Assembly: GCF_020831365.1 (NCBI RefSeq)
Contig: NZ_JAJHPV010000004.1
Span: forward strand, 372,001 to 436,000
Reading direction: 5' to 3'
Length of the DNA stretch: 64,000 bases
Source: Massilia agrisoli
Lineage (GTDB): Bacteria > Pseudomonadota > Gammaproteobacteria > Burkholderiales > Burkholderiaceae_D
The stretch's first letter is position 1. Every line of letters begins with the position of its first letter. Below the pieces are notes generated by a model. The model saw nothing but the letters and a program-made list of their open reading frames with translations. It made no database searches and was not told the DNA's origin. Positions 7,450 through 16,580 of this stretch are shown piece after piece. The position numbers and the translations under genes were made by a program.

Positions 7450-8555
7450 GCGTAGGACTCACGGGCGTTCAGCGAAAAGGTGGAATTCGGGTTGCCGGCT
7501 TCGGCAAGTGCGCGGCCAGGATCGGCTTCATCGGCTGCGCCTTCCTGCTGGCGCTGGCGGCCCTGCTGGTCGAAGGCCTGCTGCGCCGAGCCGCCACTGC
7601 GCGTGGCGGTGGTGACGTTGACGGCCACCTCGGTGAACTGGCGCTGGGCCAGGTCGGTGCGCATGGTGTCGCTGATAGTGTTCAACTGGCGCACCACTTC
7701 GCTGTGGGTTGCCGAAATATTCACTTCGAGCGAGCCGGCCATGTGGCGGATCGCGATCTCGATGCGGCCGAGGTTGGGCGGGTCGAGGCGGATGACGGCC
7801 TGGTCGATGTTGCGCGACAGCTGAAGCTGCAGGCGGTCGCCCAGCGCTTCGCGCAGCGGCTGCTGCCATGCGGCCGGGGTCGCGGCGGCCAGTTTCAGTT
7901 CGCTGCTGGCGACCGGCGCAGGCTGGGCAGGCGCAACGCCGCTGGCAGTTACCGGCGCGGGCGCATCGGCGGCGGCAGGGGCGTCGGCGGCCGCGGCTAC
8001 CGGTACCGCGGCAGGTGCGGCGGGCGCGGCCTGGGCCGGCGCGGCAAACGCCGGTGCGGCTGCGGCAGGCATCGCCGATGGCAGCACCGCCGGGGCGGCG
8101 TCCGCGGGCAGGGCGGCAGCAGCGGTGCCAGCAGGAGCAGGGGCAGGGGCAGGGGCTGCGGCGAAGGCGGCGCCGCGCAGGGTTATCGGCGTAGCAGTCA
8201 CGGGCGCCAGCGGAATGTGCATCGGCATCGCAGGCATCATGGCGGCCAGCGCAGGCAGTTCTTCCGCCAGCTGCTGGGACTGGTCCTGCGCTGCGGCGCC
8301 GTCGCTGGTGGCAGCGTCGGTTCCGGCGTCAGGATCGGCGGCACCGGTGTCGGCGCCAGCCAGCAGTTCGGCAGGCAGGCCTTCGGCGGCTGCGGCGGCT
8401 TCCTGCGGCGCGGCGGCCAGGTCCAGGCCCATCCAGTCGGCAAAAGCGGTGACCGGCGCGGCGCCAGGAACTGCCGGGGCAGGTGCGGCTTGCGCGGCCT
8501 GCGCCAGTTCTGCGGGAACGGCGGCTGGCGTGGAGGTACTGATCATCATGCTCAT
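7446..8555 (-). CDS. fliK: Flagellar hook-length control protein FliK
   Basis: Secreted ruler that measures hook length and switches the export gate from hook to filament proteins through FlhB. The 369-residue protein has a very Ala/Pro-rich N-terminal two thirds, as ruler domains do, and a C-terminal Flg_hook domain (about residues 235-325) with LREALGDRLQLQLSRNIDQA, IRLDPPNLGRIEIAI and GSLEVNISATHSEVVRQLN. ATGA overlaps couple it to the fliT-like gene upstream and to fliL downstream. It corresponds to lafE in lateral loci. Confidence 0.9.
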   Translation of the reverse strand: MSMMISTSTPAAVPAELAQAAQAAPAPAVPGAAPVTAFADWMGLDLAAAPQEAAAAAEGLPAELLAGADTGAADPDAGTDAATSDGAAAQDQSQQLAEELPALAAMMPAMPMHIPLAPVTATPITLRGAAFAAAPAPAPAPAGTAAAALPADAAPAVLPSAMPAAAAPAFAAPAQAAPAAPAAVPVAAAADAPAAADAPAPVTASGVAPAQPAPVASSELKLAAATPAAWQQPLREALGDRLQLQLSRNIDQAVIRLDPPNLGRIEIAIRHMAGSLEVNISATHSEVVRQLNTISDTMRTDLAQRQFTEVAVNVTTATRSGGSAQQAFDQQGRQRQQEGAADEADPGRALAEAGNPNSTFSLNARESYA

Positions 8556-8869
8556 GCCAGGTTCTCGTCGAGTTCGGTTTGGTGTTCGAGGGCGTAGGCG
8601 ATCCAGCCCGCCTTGTTGTCTTGCAGTTCAGTCATGCGCACAAGCAGCTGTTCGCGCTGTTCCGCACACACGGTGGCGGCCAGCGCGTGCGAGGCGCGCA
8701 GGCGGTCCACGGCGCGCAGCTCGGCCGCGGTCCACGGGCCGTGGGCGGCCAGCGACTGCAACTGCGGCGCCAGGTCGGCGACAGCGCCGCACAGGCGGTC
8801 CCAGTCGCGCGCGCCGGCGGCGGCGGCGAGCGCATCGCGCATCGTGTCGAGCGTGGCGCGCCTATCCAT
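8552..8869 (-). CDS. FliT-like flagellar chaperone (LafD position), weakly assigned
   Basis: Small 105-residue all-helical protein between fliS and fliK. FliT family members are short helical chaperones of the filament cap FliD, and lateral loci carry lafD at this position; that context is the main reason for the call. No sharp family motif is visible: the chain is Ala/Arg/Leu-rich with a last helix MTELQDNKAGWIAYALEHQT. The ATG lies within the end of fliS (8-base overlap) and the stop overlaps fliK by 4 bases, so it belongs to the fliD-fliS-fliK transcript. Confidence 0.6.
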   Translation of the reverse strand: MDRRATLDTMRDALAAAAGARDWDRLCGAVADLAPQLQSLAAHGPWTAAELRAVDRLRASHALAATVCAEQREQLLVRMTELQDNKAGWIAYALEHQTELDENLA

Positions 8870-9251
8870 TGCGCGCCTGTACGCCGAGCCAGCCCTGGCG
8901 GATGGTGTTGAGGATCTTGACCACTTCGTCGACCATCACCGGGTCGAGCGCGATGCCGGCGCTGTGCAGGCGGGCGGCGCAGAACTCGTACAGGCGGCCC
9001 AGGTTGGCGACCACTTCGCCGCCCTGTTCGAAGTCGAGCGAGCTCGACAGGCCGTTGATGATTTCAATGCATTTGTCGATGCTGGCCGCTTTCTGTTCGT
9101 AGCGGCGCGCCACGATGTGGGCACGCGCGCGGGCCAGCTCGTCGAGCAGGCCGTCGGTCAGCAGCAGCACCAGTTCGACCGGGGAGGCGCGCGAAGTCTG
9201 CGCGTCCAGGTTGACCGCGTGGTAATCGCCGTAGGCTTCGGTATGGGACAT
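8862..9251 (-). CDS. fliS: Flagellin export chaperone FliS
   Basis: Cytoplasmic chaperone that prevents flagellin from polymerising before export. The 129-residue protein has the FliS features: an N-terminal AYGDYHAVNLDAQTSRASP, then VELVLLLTDGLLDELARARA, and KAASIDKCIEIINGLSSSLD followed by GGEVVANLGRLYEF. Start ATG is at 9251, 11 bases after fliD. Length and motifs fit the family well. It lies directly after fliD, as in lafB-lafC. The flagellin itself is more than 14 kb away in the same locus. Confidence 0.93.
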   Translation of the reverse strand: MSHTEAYGDYHAVNLDAQTSRASPVELVLLLTDGLLDELARARAHIVARRYEQKAASIDKCIEIINGLSSSLDFEQGGEVVANLGRLYEFCAARLHSAGIALDPVMVDEVVKILNTIRQGWLGVQARNG

Positions 9252-9262
9252 GTGGTTCTCTC

Positions 9263-10645
9263 TTAGTCTTTCTTCTCGCCGAACAGCGCGTCGAGCATGC
9301 TGCTGTTCGAGTTCATCTGGTTTTGCAGGCCCTGCAGCATGGTGAACTGCTTCAGGTAGCGCTGGTAGGCGCTGTTGTATTGCTGGTCGAGCTCCTGCTG
9401 GCGCACGCCGAGCTGCACTTGCAGGCGGTCGTTGGCTTCCAGGCGCTGCTTGATCTGGCCGTTGACCTGGCTGCTCCACTGTTTCAGGTAAGCGTCCATG
9501 TTGCCGGCGATGCCGCTCGGCGAGATGCTCGAGGCCTTGCCGATCAGCGTATCGAGGCCGTCCGGGTCGGCGGCCAGCTGCTTGTTCAGGCGGGTGGAAT
9601 CGAGCACCAGGGAGCCGTCGCGCGCGGCGGTGATGCCGTAGGCGGCCAGGCTGCTGGTGCCGGCCTGGCGCAGGATGCTGACCAGGCGGGTCTGCAGCAC
9701 GCGCACCCCGCCGTCATCGGAAAACACGCCGGGCTTCTTGCCATCGGCCGGATCGCCCGGGTCGACCATCGCGTCGATCACCGCTTTGAGCTTGTTGTAC
9801 TCGGTGACGAACTTCTGCACATTGGCGGTGGTCGCGGTGCTGTCGGGAGCGACCGTCACGGTGACCGGCGTTTCGCCCACGGCCTGCGCCTTGGTGAACT
9901 TCATGGTCACGCCTTCGATATTGGTGAAGGTGTTGGTGGCCTGCTCGATCTTGCTGCCGGTGCCCTGGGCGCCGAGCCAGATCACCGCGTCCTGGCCGCT
10001 CACCAGGGTGCGCTTTTTGGACGGGTCGAGGGCCGCCTGCAGCGCCGCATCGGTGACGCCGGAGACGTCGAGGCTGATGGCGCTGGCCGTGCCGGTCGAC
10101 TGGGAGGTCAGCACCAGTTCGGCCACGCCGCCGATGGTGACGATCGACGCGGACACCTTGCCCTTGTTGTCAGGCGCGGCGTTGATCGCCAGCGCCATTT
10201 CGCGCACGCTCATGCCGCCGATGCCGTCGGTGTCGGCGCTGTCCAGGTCGACGGTGAAGGAAGGGGCGCCGTTCATCTCGACCACCAGCGAGCCCGATGC
10301 GCTGGCCGAACTGGAGACGCCGCTGAAGGCGACCTGGCTGGCGGTGGCCAGCTTTTCAACAAAGAAGGAGTAGCTGCCGGGCGTCGCGGCGGCGGTCGCG
10401 GTGGCGCTGCCCAGCGCGACGTCGCTGAAGGTGGCCGACTGCGCCAGCATCGATGGCGTGGTCGCCAGCGCGAACAGGCTGGCCTGGTAGGACGAGATCG
10501 CCGCGCGCAGGTCGTTGAGCGCCTTGGTCGAGGCGTTGGCCTTGTTGAGCTGCGTGGTCTGGATGCCCTGGCGCGCCGCTACGTAGTTTTCCGCCAGCGC
10601 CGCAGCGGTGGTGGCCGGATCGTAGGTAGGTGAGGTGATTGCCAT
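9263..10645 (-). CDS. fliD: Flagellar filament cap protein FliD (HAP2)
   Basis: Caps the tip of the filament and inserts flagellin subunits. The 460-residue protein has the FliD N-terminal coiled region (YVAARQGIQTTQLNKANAST, about residues 21-40) and a long middle with paired beta domains. A C-terminal coiled coil contains QVNGQIKQRLEANDRLQVQL and then QQYNSAYQRYLKQFTMLQGL, ending close to the C-terminus as cap proteins do. It follows fliJ by 21 bases on the same strand and is followed by fliS. Confidence 0.93.
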   Translation of the reverse strand: MAITSPTYDPATTAAALAENYVAARQGIQTTQLNKANASTKALNDLRAAISSYQASLFALATTPSMLAQSATFSDVALGSATATAAATPGSYSFFVEKLATASQVAFSGVSSSASASGSLVVEMNGAPSFTVDLDSADTDGIGGMSVREMALAINAAPDNKGKVSASIVTIGGVAELVLTSQSTGTASAISLDVSGVTDAALQAALDPSKKRTLVSGQDAVIWLGAQGTGSKIEQATNTFTNIEGVTMKFTKAQAVGETPVTVTVAPDSTATTANVQKFVTEYNKLKAVIDAMVDPGDPADGKKPGVFSDDGGVRVLQTRLVSILRQAGTSSLAAYGITAARDGSLVLDSTRLNKQLAADPDGLDTLIGKASSISPSGIAGNMDAYLKQWSSQVNGQIKQRLEANDRLQVQLGVRQQELDQQYNSAYQRYLKQFTMLQGLQNQMNSNSSMLDALFGEKKD

Positions 10646-10666
10646 AGTATTGTCCCGTCCTGTCAG

Positions 10667-11104
10667 TTATTTTGTACGGCCAGCCATCCAGGCCTGGGTT
10701 GCGAGGTCATCCTGGCGCTTGCGGTCGACGCGCTGCTGCGCGAGGCCGGCCGCATCCTGCTTCTGTTCCAGCACCTGGCCGAGCAGCTCGCGGCGGGTCC
10801 AGGCCGAGGCCAGCGCGCGCTGCGACAGCGCCATGTTCGCTTCGTGCAGGCTCAGGTCGGTGCGGTGGGTGTCGGCCATCTGCATCACCGCCTGCTTGTA
10901 CTGGCCGCAGTTCAGGGCCAGCGCCAGCGGCAGCGCGCCCGACGGGCCGCTGCCTTCGGCCAGGCTGTCGAGGCGCTCCAGGTTGGCGCGGTAGCGCGCG
11001 CTGGTGGCCTGCTGCGCCGCCATCTCCGCCTGCAGGCGGTCGACTTCGATGCCGCGCAGGTGCACCAGGGTACCCAGGCTGTTGATGGTGTTCTTCAAGC
11101 TCAT
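10667..11104 (-). CDS. fliJ: Flagellar export protein FliJ
   Basis: Coiled-coil stalk of the flagellar export ATPase that links FliI to FlhA and recycles chaperones. The 145-residue protein is almost entirely helical and charged, with the usual N-terminal helix (LVHLRGIEVDRLQAEMAAQQ) and a C-terminal helix LGQVLEQKQDAAGLAQQRVD. Sequence conservation in FliJ is poor; the assignment rests on length, helicity and position right after fliI, with which it shares an ATGA overlap. It is the last gene of the fliEFGHIJ run before fliD. Confidence 0.88.
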   Translation of the reverse strand: MSLKNTINSLGTLVHLRGIEVDRLQAEMAAQQATSARYRANLERLDSLAEGSGPSGALPLALALNCGQYKQAVMQMADTHRTDLSLHEANMALSQRALASAWTRRELLGQVLEQKQDAAGLAQQRVDRKRQDDLATQAWMAGRTK

Positions 11105-12417
11105 TGCATCATCGCTTCAAGTTGTTCGATACAGGCCGGCAGCGGCGCCGCTTCGCGGGTGCCCTGCGACAGGAAAGTCTCGATGTGTGGTTGCAGGCGC
11201 ACCGCCAGGTCGGTGACCGGATCGGCGCCAGGCACATAGGCGCCCAGCGGGATCAGGTCGCGCACGCGCGCATGGCGCGCCATCGATGCCTTCAGCTTGC
11301 GCGCGGCCAGCGCGTGCGTCTGCGGCACCACCTGCGCCATGCAGCGGCTGATCGACTGGGCCACGTCGATGGCAGGGTAGTGGCCGCGTTCGGCCAGCTC
11401 GCGCGTGAGCACGATGTGGCCGTCGAGGATCGCGCGGGCGGTGTCGACCACCGGGTCCTGCTGGTCGTCGCCTTCGGCCAGCACGGTATAGATGGCGCTC
11501 ATGCTGCCCGACGGGTTTTCGCCGTTGCCGGCGCTTTCGACCAGCTGCGGCAGGGCGGAGAACACCGACGGCGGATAGCCACGGGTGGCGGGCGGCTCGC
11601 CCAGCGCCAGCGCGACTTCGCGCAGCGCCATCGCGTAGCGGGTCAGCGAGTCGACCAGCAGCAGCACGTTCTTGCCCTGGTCGCGGTAGTGCGCGGCCAC
11701 GGCGTGGCAAAGTTCGGTGGCGCGGATGCGCATCAGCGGCGAATCGTCGGCAGGGGCGACGACCAGCACAGCTTTTTTCAGGCCGTCTTCGCCCAGCGAC
11801 ATTTCGACGAACTCGCGCACCTCGCGGTTACGTTCGCCGATCAGGCCGACCACGACCACGTCGGCCACGGTCTGGCGCGTGATCAGGCCAAGCAGCACGC
11901 TTTTGCCGACGCCACTGCCGGCCATCAGGCCGACGCGCTGGCCCTTGCCGATCGTGAGCATGGAATTGATCGCGCGCACGCCGACGTCGAGCGGCTCGGC
12001 GACCGGCTGCTTGCGCAGCGGGTTCACGCGCGGCGGCGCCGGCTCGAGGCGGTGTTCGCCTTTCATGGGCCCGAGGTCGTCGATCGGCTCGCCCAGGCCA
12101 TTGACCATGCGGCCCAGCCAGGAGTCGCCAATCTGCAGCGCGGTGGCGGTCGGCGCGGGCAGCACGCGGGCGCCGGTCGACAGGCCGGCGGCCTGCTTGA
12201 ACGGCATCAGGTAAGAGACTTTTTCGCGGAAGCCGACCACCTGCGCGTCGAGCCATTCGCCCGACACGGTCTCGATGCGGCAGCGCTGGCCGGTGTGCAG
12301 GCGGCAGCCGACGCTCTCGAGCAGCAGCCCCGATGCGCCGACCAGGCGGCCGGTCGGGGTGGCAACCGGCACCTCGCCGATTTCCAGTGCGCGCAGGGTG
12401 TCGGCGAGCGCCATCAT
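11101..12417 (-). CDS. fliI: Flagellum-specific ATPase FliI
   Basis: Hexameric ATPase at the entrance of the flagellar export apparatus. The 438-residue protein has the Walker A motif AGSGVGKSVLLG (about residue 165), a Walker B strand NVLLLVDSLTRYAMALREV, and the export-ATPase region GEPPATRGYPPSVFSALPQL with the following VESAGNGENPSGSMSAIYTV. It resembles F1-beta but is of the export type. The ATG overlaps the fliH stop by 4 bases. Confidence 0.96.
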   Translation of the reverse strand: MMALADTLRALEIGEVPVATPTGRLVGASGLLLESVGCRLHTGQRCRIETVSGEWLDAQVVGFREKVSYLMPFKQAAGLSTGARVLPAPTATALQIGDSWLGRMVNGLGEPIDDLGPMKGEHRLEPAPPRVNPLRKQPVAEPLDVGVRAINSMLTIGKGQRVGLMAGSGVGKSVLLGLITRQTVADVVVVGLIGERNREVREFVEMSLGEDGLKKAVLVVAPADDSPLMRIRATELCHAVAAHYRDQGKNVLLLVDSLTRYAMALREVALALGEPPATRGYPPSVFSALPQLVESAGNGENPSGSMSAIYTVLAEGDDQQDPVVDTARAILDGHIVLTRELAERGHYPAIDVAQSISRCMAQVVPQTHALAARKLKASMARHARVRDLIPLGAYVPGADPVTDLAVRLQPHIETFLSQGTREAAPLPACIEQLEAMMQ

Positions 12418-13100
12418 GCAGCCAGTTCCTCGGCCGCGTGTTCGGCGGCCGCTTCAAGCTGGGTGGTCACTTGCTCCATCACCGCGACCAGGCGGCCGTT
12501 GCAGCCGGCGTCGACTTCGTGGTCGCCCGCACGCACGCGGCATTCGCCGGGCTGCATCGCCGGGTCGCCCAGCAGGTTCCACTTCTTGGCGCGCTTCGGA
12601 TCGAGTTCGGTGATGCGCTTGAGTTCTTCCGGGTTCAGGTAGACCTCGACCTGCTCGCGGGTCGGCGGCATGGCGGCGAGGGTCTCGTCGACCAGCGCGA
12701 GCAGCTGGACCGGCTGCAGCGCCAGTTCGGCGCGGATCACCTGGCGCGCGACCTTGCCGACCAGTTCGACGACTTCGGTGGTCTGGGCGGCGCGGTAGTC
12801 AAGGCGCAGCTTCTTGAGCGCCTTGAGCATGTTGTCGATCGGCTTGGCGGCCTGCTCGTAGGCCAGCTGCGCCTGGCGGCGGCCTTCGGCCAGGCCCTGG
12901 GCCAGGCCTTCGGCGTGGCCGGCGGCGAGGCCTTGTTCACGGCCGGCGTCGTAGCCGGCGTCGAAGCCGTCCTGCTGTCCCTGCTTGAAGCCATCGTTGA
13001 CGGCGTCCTGCCATTGGCCGGCCGCGTCCGGCGACGGCGGCAGGGCGCCGGGCGCGCGGTGCGACAGTGGCGGGAAGTGGTAGGGACGGAAGTGCTTCAT
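12414..13100 (-). CDS. fliH: Flagellar export ATPase regulator FliH
   Basis: Peripheral stalk protein that binds and inhibits FliI and tethers it to the C ring. The 228-residue protein has a disordered, Pro-rich N-terminus and then a glycine-zipper region (QDGFDAGYDAGREQGLAAGH continuing AEGLAQGLAEGRR, about residues 50-85) with GxxxG/AxxxG spacing, a hallmark of FliH. A C-terminal domain follows with DYRAAQTTEVVELVGKVARQ. The ATG at 13100 (MKHFRPYHF) overlaps fliG by 4 bases. All neighbours support the call. Confidence 0.9.
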   Translation of the reverse strand: MKHFRPYHFPPLSHRAPGALPPSPDAAGQWQDAVNDGFKQGQQDGFDAGYDAGREQGLAAGHAEGLAQGLAEGRRQAQLAYEQAAKPIDNMLKALKKLRLDYRAAQTTEVVELVGKVARQVIRAELALQPVQLLALVDETLAAMPPTREQVEVYLNPEELKRITELDPKRAKKWNLLGDPAMQPGECRVRAGDHEVDAGCNGRLVAVMEQVTTQLEAAAEHAAEELAA

Positions 13101-14128
13101 TCGACGACTGCCTCGGCGAACAGCTGGATCTCGATGTCGCCCGCATCGGCCAGCGCCTTGACGGTGGCCATGATGTCCTTGCGGGTCTGCTCGATGCGGC
13201 TCATCGGCACAGGGCCGGAGCGGCGCATCAGGTCCTCGAAGCTCTGGGCCTGGCGGCGCGGCATCGAGGTCAGGATGGCGTCGCGCACCGCCGGCTCGGC
13301 GCCCTTGAGCGCGATCGCCCACTGGTCGAGCGGCACGTCGTCGAGGATGCGGATGATGGTCTGCTCGCTCTGGCGCGACAGGATGAAGAAGTCGTACATG
13401 CTCATCTCGATTTCCGAGACCACTTCCGGATCGTGGGCGCGCAGCAGTTCCACCATGCCGGCGCGGTTGCCCGGCAGGCGGTTGAGGATTTCGGCGACCT
13501 GGCGCACGCCTTCGACGCTGGCGCTCTGGGTGTCGAGGGCGGACAGGCAGCGGCTCACCAGCTCTTCCAGTTCGGCCAGCAGGTCGCGGTCGATTTCGTC
13601 GAGGCGGGCCAGGTTCAGCAGCACCAGCTCGCGGCCTTCGACCGGCAGCGCTTCGAGGATCTGGCCGGCCAGCGCCGGCGGCAGGAAGGCCAGGAACACC
13701 GCCTGCATCTGCACGTGTTCGTTGGCGACGTAGTCGGCCAGCCACTTCGGCGAGGCCCACTGCAGGCGCGCCATCATCGGGCGGATCGCGTCGCCGTAGA
13801 TGTTGTTCAGGACGCTGTTGGCGATATCGCTGCCCAGCGCCAGGTCGAGCGAGCGCTTGAGGTAGCTGCGCGAGGCGCCGTGCACGCCGCTTTGCTGGCG
13901 GTAGTCGTCGAAGAAGTTCTGCATCGCTTCGCGCACCGAGTCGACCTTGATGCCGCTCATGCGCGACATCACCTGGGTCACTTCGATCAGCTCTTCGCGG
14001 TCGAGGCAGCGCAGCACCGCCGCCGCCGGCTCTTCGCCGATGCTCAGCAGGACGATTGCAGCCTGTTCAACCGGCGACAGCGATTGCGCGCCGTCGTCCT
14101 CGTCGTAGTTATTGTCCAGTTCGGCCAT
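13097..14128 (-). CDS. fliG: Flagellar motor switch protein FliG
   Basis: C-ring protein that receives torque from MotA. The 343-residue chain shows the three FliG domains. The N-terminal part that binds FliF has LSPVEQAAIVLLSIGEEPAA; the middle part has GSDIANSVLNNIYGDAIRPM; and the C-terminal torque domain has MYDFFILSRQSEQTIIRILD and VPLDQWAIALKGAEPAVRDA. The charged torque helix region is present. It overlaps the end of fliF by 20 bases, an order conserved in most species. Confidence 0.95.
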   Translation of the reverse strand: MAELDNNYDEDDGAQSLSPVEQAAIVLLSIGEEPAAAVLRCLDREELIEVTQVMSRMSGIKVDSVREAMQNFFDDYRQQSGVHGASRSYLKRSLDLALGSDIANSVLNNIYGDAIRPMMARLQWASPKWLADYVANEHVQMQAVFLAFLPPALAGQILEALPVEGRELVLLNLARLDEIDRDLLAELEELVSRCLSALDTQSASVEGVRQVAEILNRLPGNRAGMVELLRAHDPEVVSEIEMSMYDFFILSRQSEQTIIRILDDVPLDQWAIALKGAEPAVRDAILTSMPRRQAQSFEDLMRRSGPVPMSRIEQTRKDIMATVKALADAGDIEIQLFAEAVVE

Positions 14129-15791
14129 TTTTCTGCATCCATTGTTTGACGACTTCGGCGACCCGTTCCGGCTCCTTGCCGGCCAGGACCTTGAGGTGGT
14201 CCACCATCACATCGACTGCCGAGCCAGATGGCGGCAGGTCATAATTTTCCAGCAGCGGCACCACCGGCATCGGGGTCGGCAGGGCCGGCGCGGCATGGCC
14301 TTCGGCGGCGCCGTCGGCAACCGCCGGGGCGGCCAGTGCGGCGGCCGTGCCAGGGGCGGCCAGCGCGGCCGTGTCAGGCGCCGTTTTCGGCGTGGCCAGG
14401 CGGTTCGTCAGCAGGCGCAGCAGCGGGCGGGCCAGCAGGAAGTAGGCGAGGATCGCGCCGACCAGCCAGATCACCCAGCTGCTGATGTCGACGATGTTGT
14501 CGCGCTCTTCCCACCACTGCACCGGCGCGGCCGGCTTCGGGAAGGCCAGCGCGGACACGGCCAGCACGTCGCCGCGGGCGGCGTCGATGCCCAGGCCCGA
14601 GCGCAGGATAGTGTCGAACGAGGCCAGTTCGGCGGCGGTCCAGCCAGCCTTGCCCGGCGCCGAGCTGTTGTTCAGCACGACGGCGACGCTGAGCTTCTTG
14701 AGGCGGCCGCGGCTGCGCTTGATCTGGGTGATGTTGCGGTCGTAGGCGTACTGGCGGGTGGTGGCGTTCTTGCGCGCGCTGCCGTCGTCGGCCGGCTTGG
14801 CTTCTTCGCCGGCGGCAGGTTCGGCCTGCGGCGGACGGTTCGACAGGCTGCCGGGAATGCCCAGCGCCACGCGGTTCTTTTCCATCTCTTCGCGCATCGC
14901 TTCGCTGGTGACCTTCGGGGCTTCGCCGTACTTTTCCGAGGTTTCCTCGACCTTGTCGTTGTCGATGTCGGCAGTGACGCTGAGCTTGAAGTTGGCCGCG
15001 CCCAGGACCGGGCCGAGCAGTTCGTTGACGTTGGCGCGCACGGCGTCGGTGATGCGCTTGGCATTGGCGTCGCCCTGGCTGGCGCCGTCGAAGCCTTCGG
15101 ACAGGTCGATGCGCGAGGACAGGTAGTTGCCGGACTGGTCGACCAGGCTGACCCGCTCGGGCGCCAGGGTCGAGACGCTGCCCGACACCATGTTGATGAT
15201 GGCGGCGATCTGTTCGTTCGACAGGGTGCGGCCCGGCTTGACTGCCACCACCACCGACGCCGACGACTTTTCGCCGTCGGACGCGATGAAGGAGGTCGAG
15301 CGGGCGATCGACAGGTGCACCCGGGCCGAGGCGATGGCGTCGAGCGACAGGATGCTTTGCGCCAGTTCGCCTTCGAGGCCGCGGCGGAAGCGCACGTCCT
15401 GCACGAACTGCGACACGCCCAGCGGGTCGTTCTTGTCCATCAGTTCGAGGCCGGCCGGCAGCTGGGCGGTGACGCCTTTCGAGGCCAGCAGCATGCGCAC
15501 CTTGCCCAGCATCGCGTCCGGCACCAAGAGCTGGCCGCTGTCGGGATGCAGGCGGTAGGGAATCTGTTCGGCGTCGAGCACCGTCATCATGTCGCTGGCG
15601 GCGACTTTTTCGCGCGCGCCGAACACCGGCTTGTAGCTGGCCTGGTCGCTCCAGATGTACATCATGACGGCGGCGGTGATGCCGATTGCCAGCACGATCA
15701 TTGGCGCCAGGTTGTTGCGCAGCACCGCTGGCATGGCGGGCAGCGAGCCCATGCCCTTGCCGGCGAAGGTGGATTTGAGGGTGTTGATCAC
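14109..15791 (-). CDS. fliF: Flagellar MS-ring protein FliF
   Basis: Forms the membrane MS ring on which the flagellum is built. The 560-residue protein has a first membrane helix (APMIVLAIGITAAVMMYIW, about residues 24-42), a periplasmic part with secretin-like domains (LEGELAQSILSLDAIASARV, HLSIARSTSFIASDGEKSSA), and a second membrane helix near residue 455 (SSWVIWLVGAILAYFLLARP). A cytoplasmic tail ends in VDHLKVLAGKEPERVAEVVK, which is the FliG-binding helix. The start is a GTG at 15791 with AGGAAAA upstream; no ATG fits. The tail before the final helix is unusually Ala/Pro-rich. Confidence 0.94.
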   Translation of the reverse strand: MINTLKSTFAGKGMGSLPAMPAVLRNNLAPMIVLAIGITAAVMMYIWSDQASYKPVFGAREKVAASDMMTVLDAEQIPYRLHPDSGQLLVPDAMLGKVRMLLASKGVTAQLPAGLELMDKNDPLGVSQFVQDVRFRRGLEGELAQSILSLDAIASARVHLSIARSTSFIASDGEKSSASVVVAVKPGRTLSNEQIAAIINMVSGSVSTLAPERVSLVDQSGNYLSSRIDLSEGFDGASQGDANAKRITDAVRANVNELLGPVLGAANFKLSVTADIDNDKVEETSEKYGEAPKVTSEAMREEMEKNRVALGIPGSLSNRPPQAEPAAGEEAKPADDGSARKNATTRQYAYDRNITQIKRSRGRLKKLSVAVVLNNSSAPGKAGWTAAELASFDTILRSGLGIDAARGDVLAVSALAFPKPAAPVQWWEERDNIVDISSWVIWLVGAILAYFLLARPLLRLLTNRLATPKTAPDTAALAAPGTAAALAAPAVADGAAEGHAAPALPTPMPVVPLLENYDLPPSGSAVDVMVDHLKVLAGKEPERVAEVVKQWMQKNGRTGQ

Positions 15792-15804
15792 GTTGTTTTC
15801 CTGG

Positions 15805-16167
15805 TCAGATCGGCAGCTTGAGCAGATCGTCGACGGCGCCCATGACCTTGTTGCGCACCTGCATGAGCATCGAGAAGGACAGGCTGGCTTGCTGGCTGGC
15901 CAGCATCGCGCCGACCAGGTCGTCGCTCTTGCCGCTGTCGACATCGGCCATGCGGGCGGCGGCGGCGCTGTCTTCGGCATTCACGCCGGCCAGCGCGTCT
16001 TTCATGCTCTGGGTAAACGAGAAGCCGGCCGGCAGGGCCTGGCCCGACACCGGCGCGGCCGCCATCACGGCGCTGTTGGCGAGGTTGCCCGCATCGTTGG
16101 CAAGCGCTGCCAGATCAGCCTTGATCAGGCTGCCAAGATCGTTCGCTGTCGTTTTTCCAACTTCCAT
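15805..16167 (-). CDS. fliE: Flagellar hook-basal body protein FliE
   Basis: Joins the MS ring to the proximal rod and is the first gene of fliEFGHIJ. The 120-residue protein ends with SQQASLSFSMLMQVRNKVMG and AVDDLLKLPI, the typical FliE C-terminus (family form is VxxKLVxAYxEIMxMQV). The ATG at 16167 has AGGGG 8 bases upstream; an in-frame ATG at 16206 would add a tail unlike FliE. It is separated from fliF by 13 bases. A 413-base gap lies between it and the divergent fliM. Confidence 0.9.
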   Translation of the reverse strand: MEVGKTTANDLGSLIKADLAALANDAGNLANSAVMAAAPVSGQALPAGFSFTQSMKDALAGVNAEDSAAAARMADVDSGKSDDLVGAMLASQQASLSFSMLMQVRNKVMGAVDDLLKLPI

Positions 16168-16580
16168 GGTCGCTACCCCTGCTATGGTAATTCTGTTAAT
16201 AATCAATCAGTTATCGCTAGCTTAACGCCCCAATAAGCGGCCTCGGCGGGCAAAACGCAAGTCTGAGGCAAGCGCCATGCGATTCACATCAAAAATAGTT
16301 TTTTTAGGGAAAATAGTTGCTGCTGAGTAGGTAAAATCCAACAGGTTTCAACTTAATCTATTGATTCCCATATCTTTGTTTCCACGGATGCCATGTTTCG
16401 TAGCAAAGTGTCATGGTGCGCGAGCGATGTCACATTCGTCCCTGCGCCCCGATCTTACCGCATGGAAATTGTAGTGCCAAGGGGAAATTTTATTCACGCC
16501 ATGAAATAGGCTCTGCTATACTGTTTTCTCCAATAAAACAAAGAGTTGCCCACTTTGCCACGTTCGGAAACCCATAATCG
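16168..16580. other. Divergent intergenic region between fliE and fliM
   Basis: This 413-base AT-richer gap separates the leftward fliEFGHIJ run from the rightward fliMNPQR-flhBA operon, and should hold promoters for both. I see no open frame that looks like a gene, and no lafK-type regulator. In Flag-2 and lateral loci a sigma-54 activator gene (lafK) occupies this spot. A minus-strand segment around 16470-16488 reads TTGGCAC followed by TTTCC at roughly sigma-54 spacing, but the -12 element is poor, so it is only a weak candidate. Confidence 0.5.
16493..16522 (+). promoter_or_regulatory. Possible sigma-70 promoter for fliM operon
   Basis: TTCACG at 16493-16498, 18 bases, then TATACT at 16517-16522, 59 bases before the fliM ATG. 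The -10 box is good and the -35 is moderate. It lies in the only non-coding gap upstream of the operon. No experimental support is available here. Confidence 0.4.
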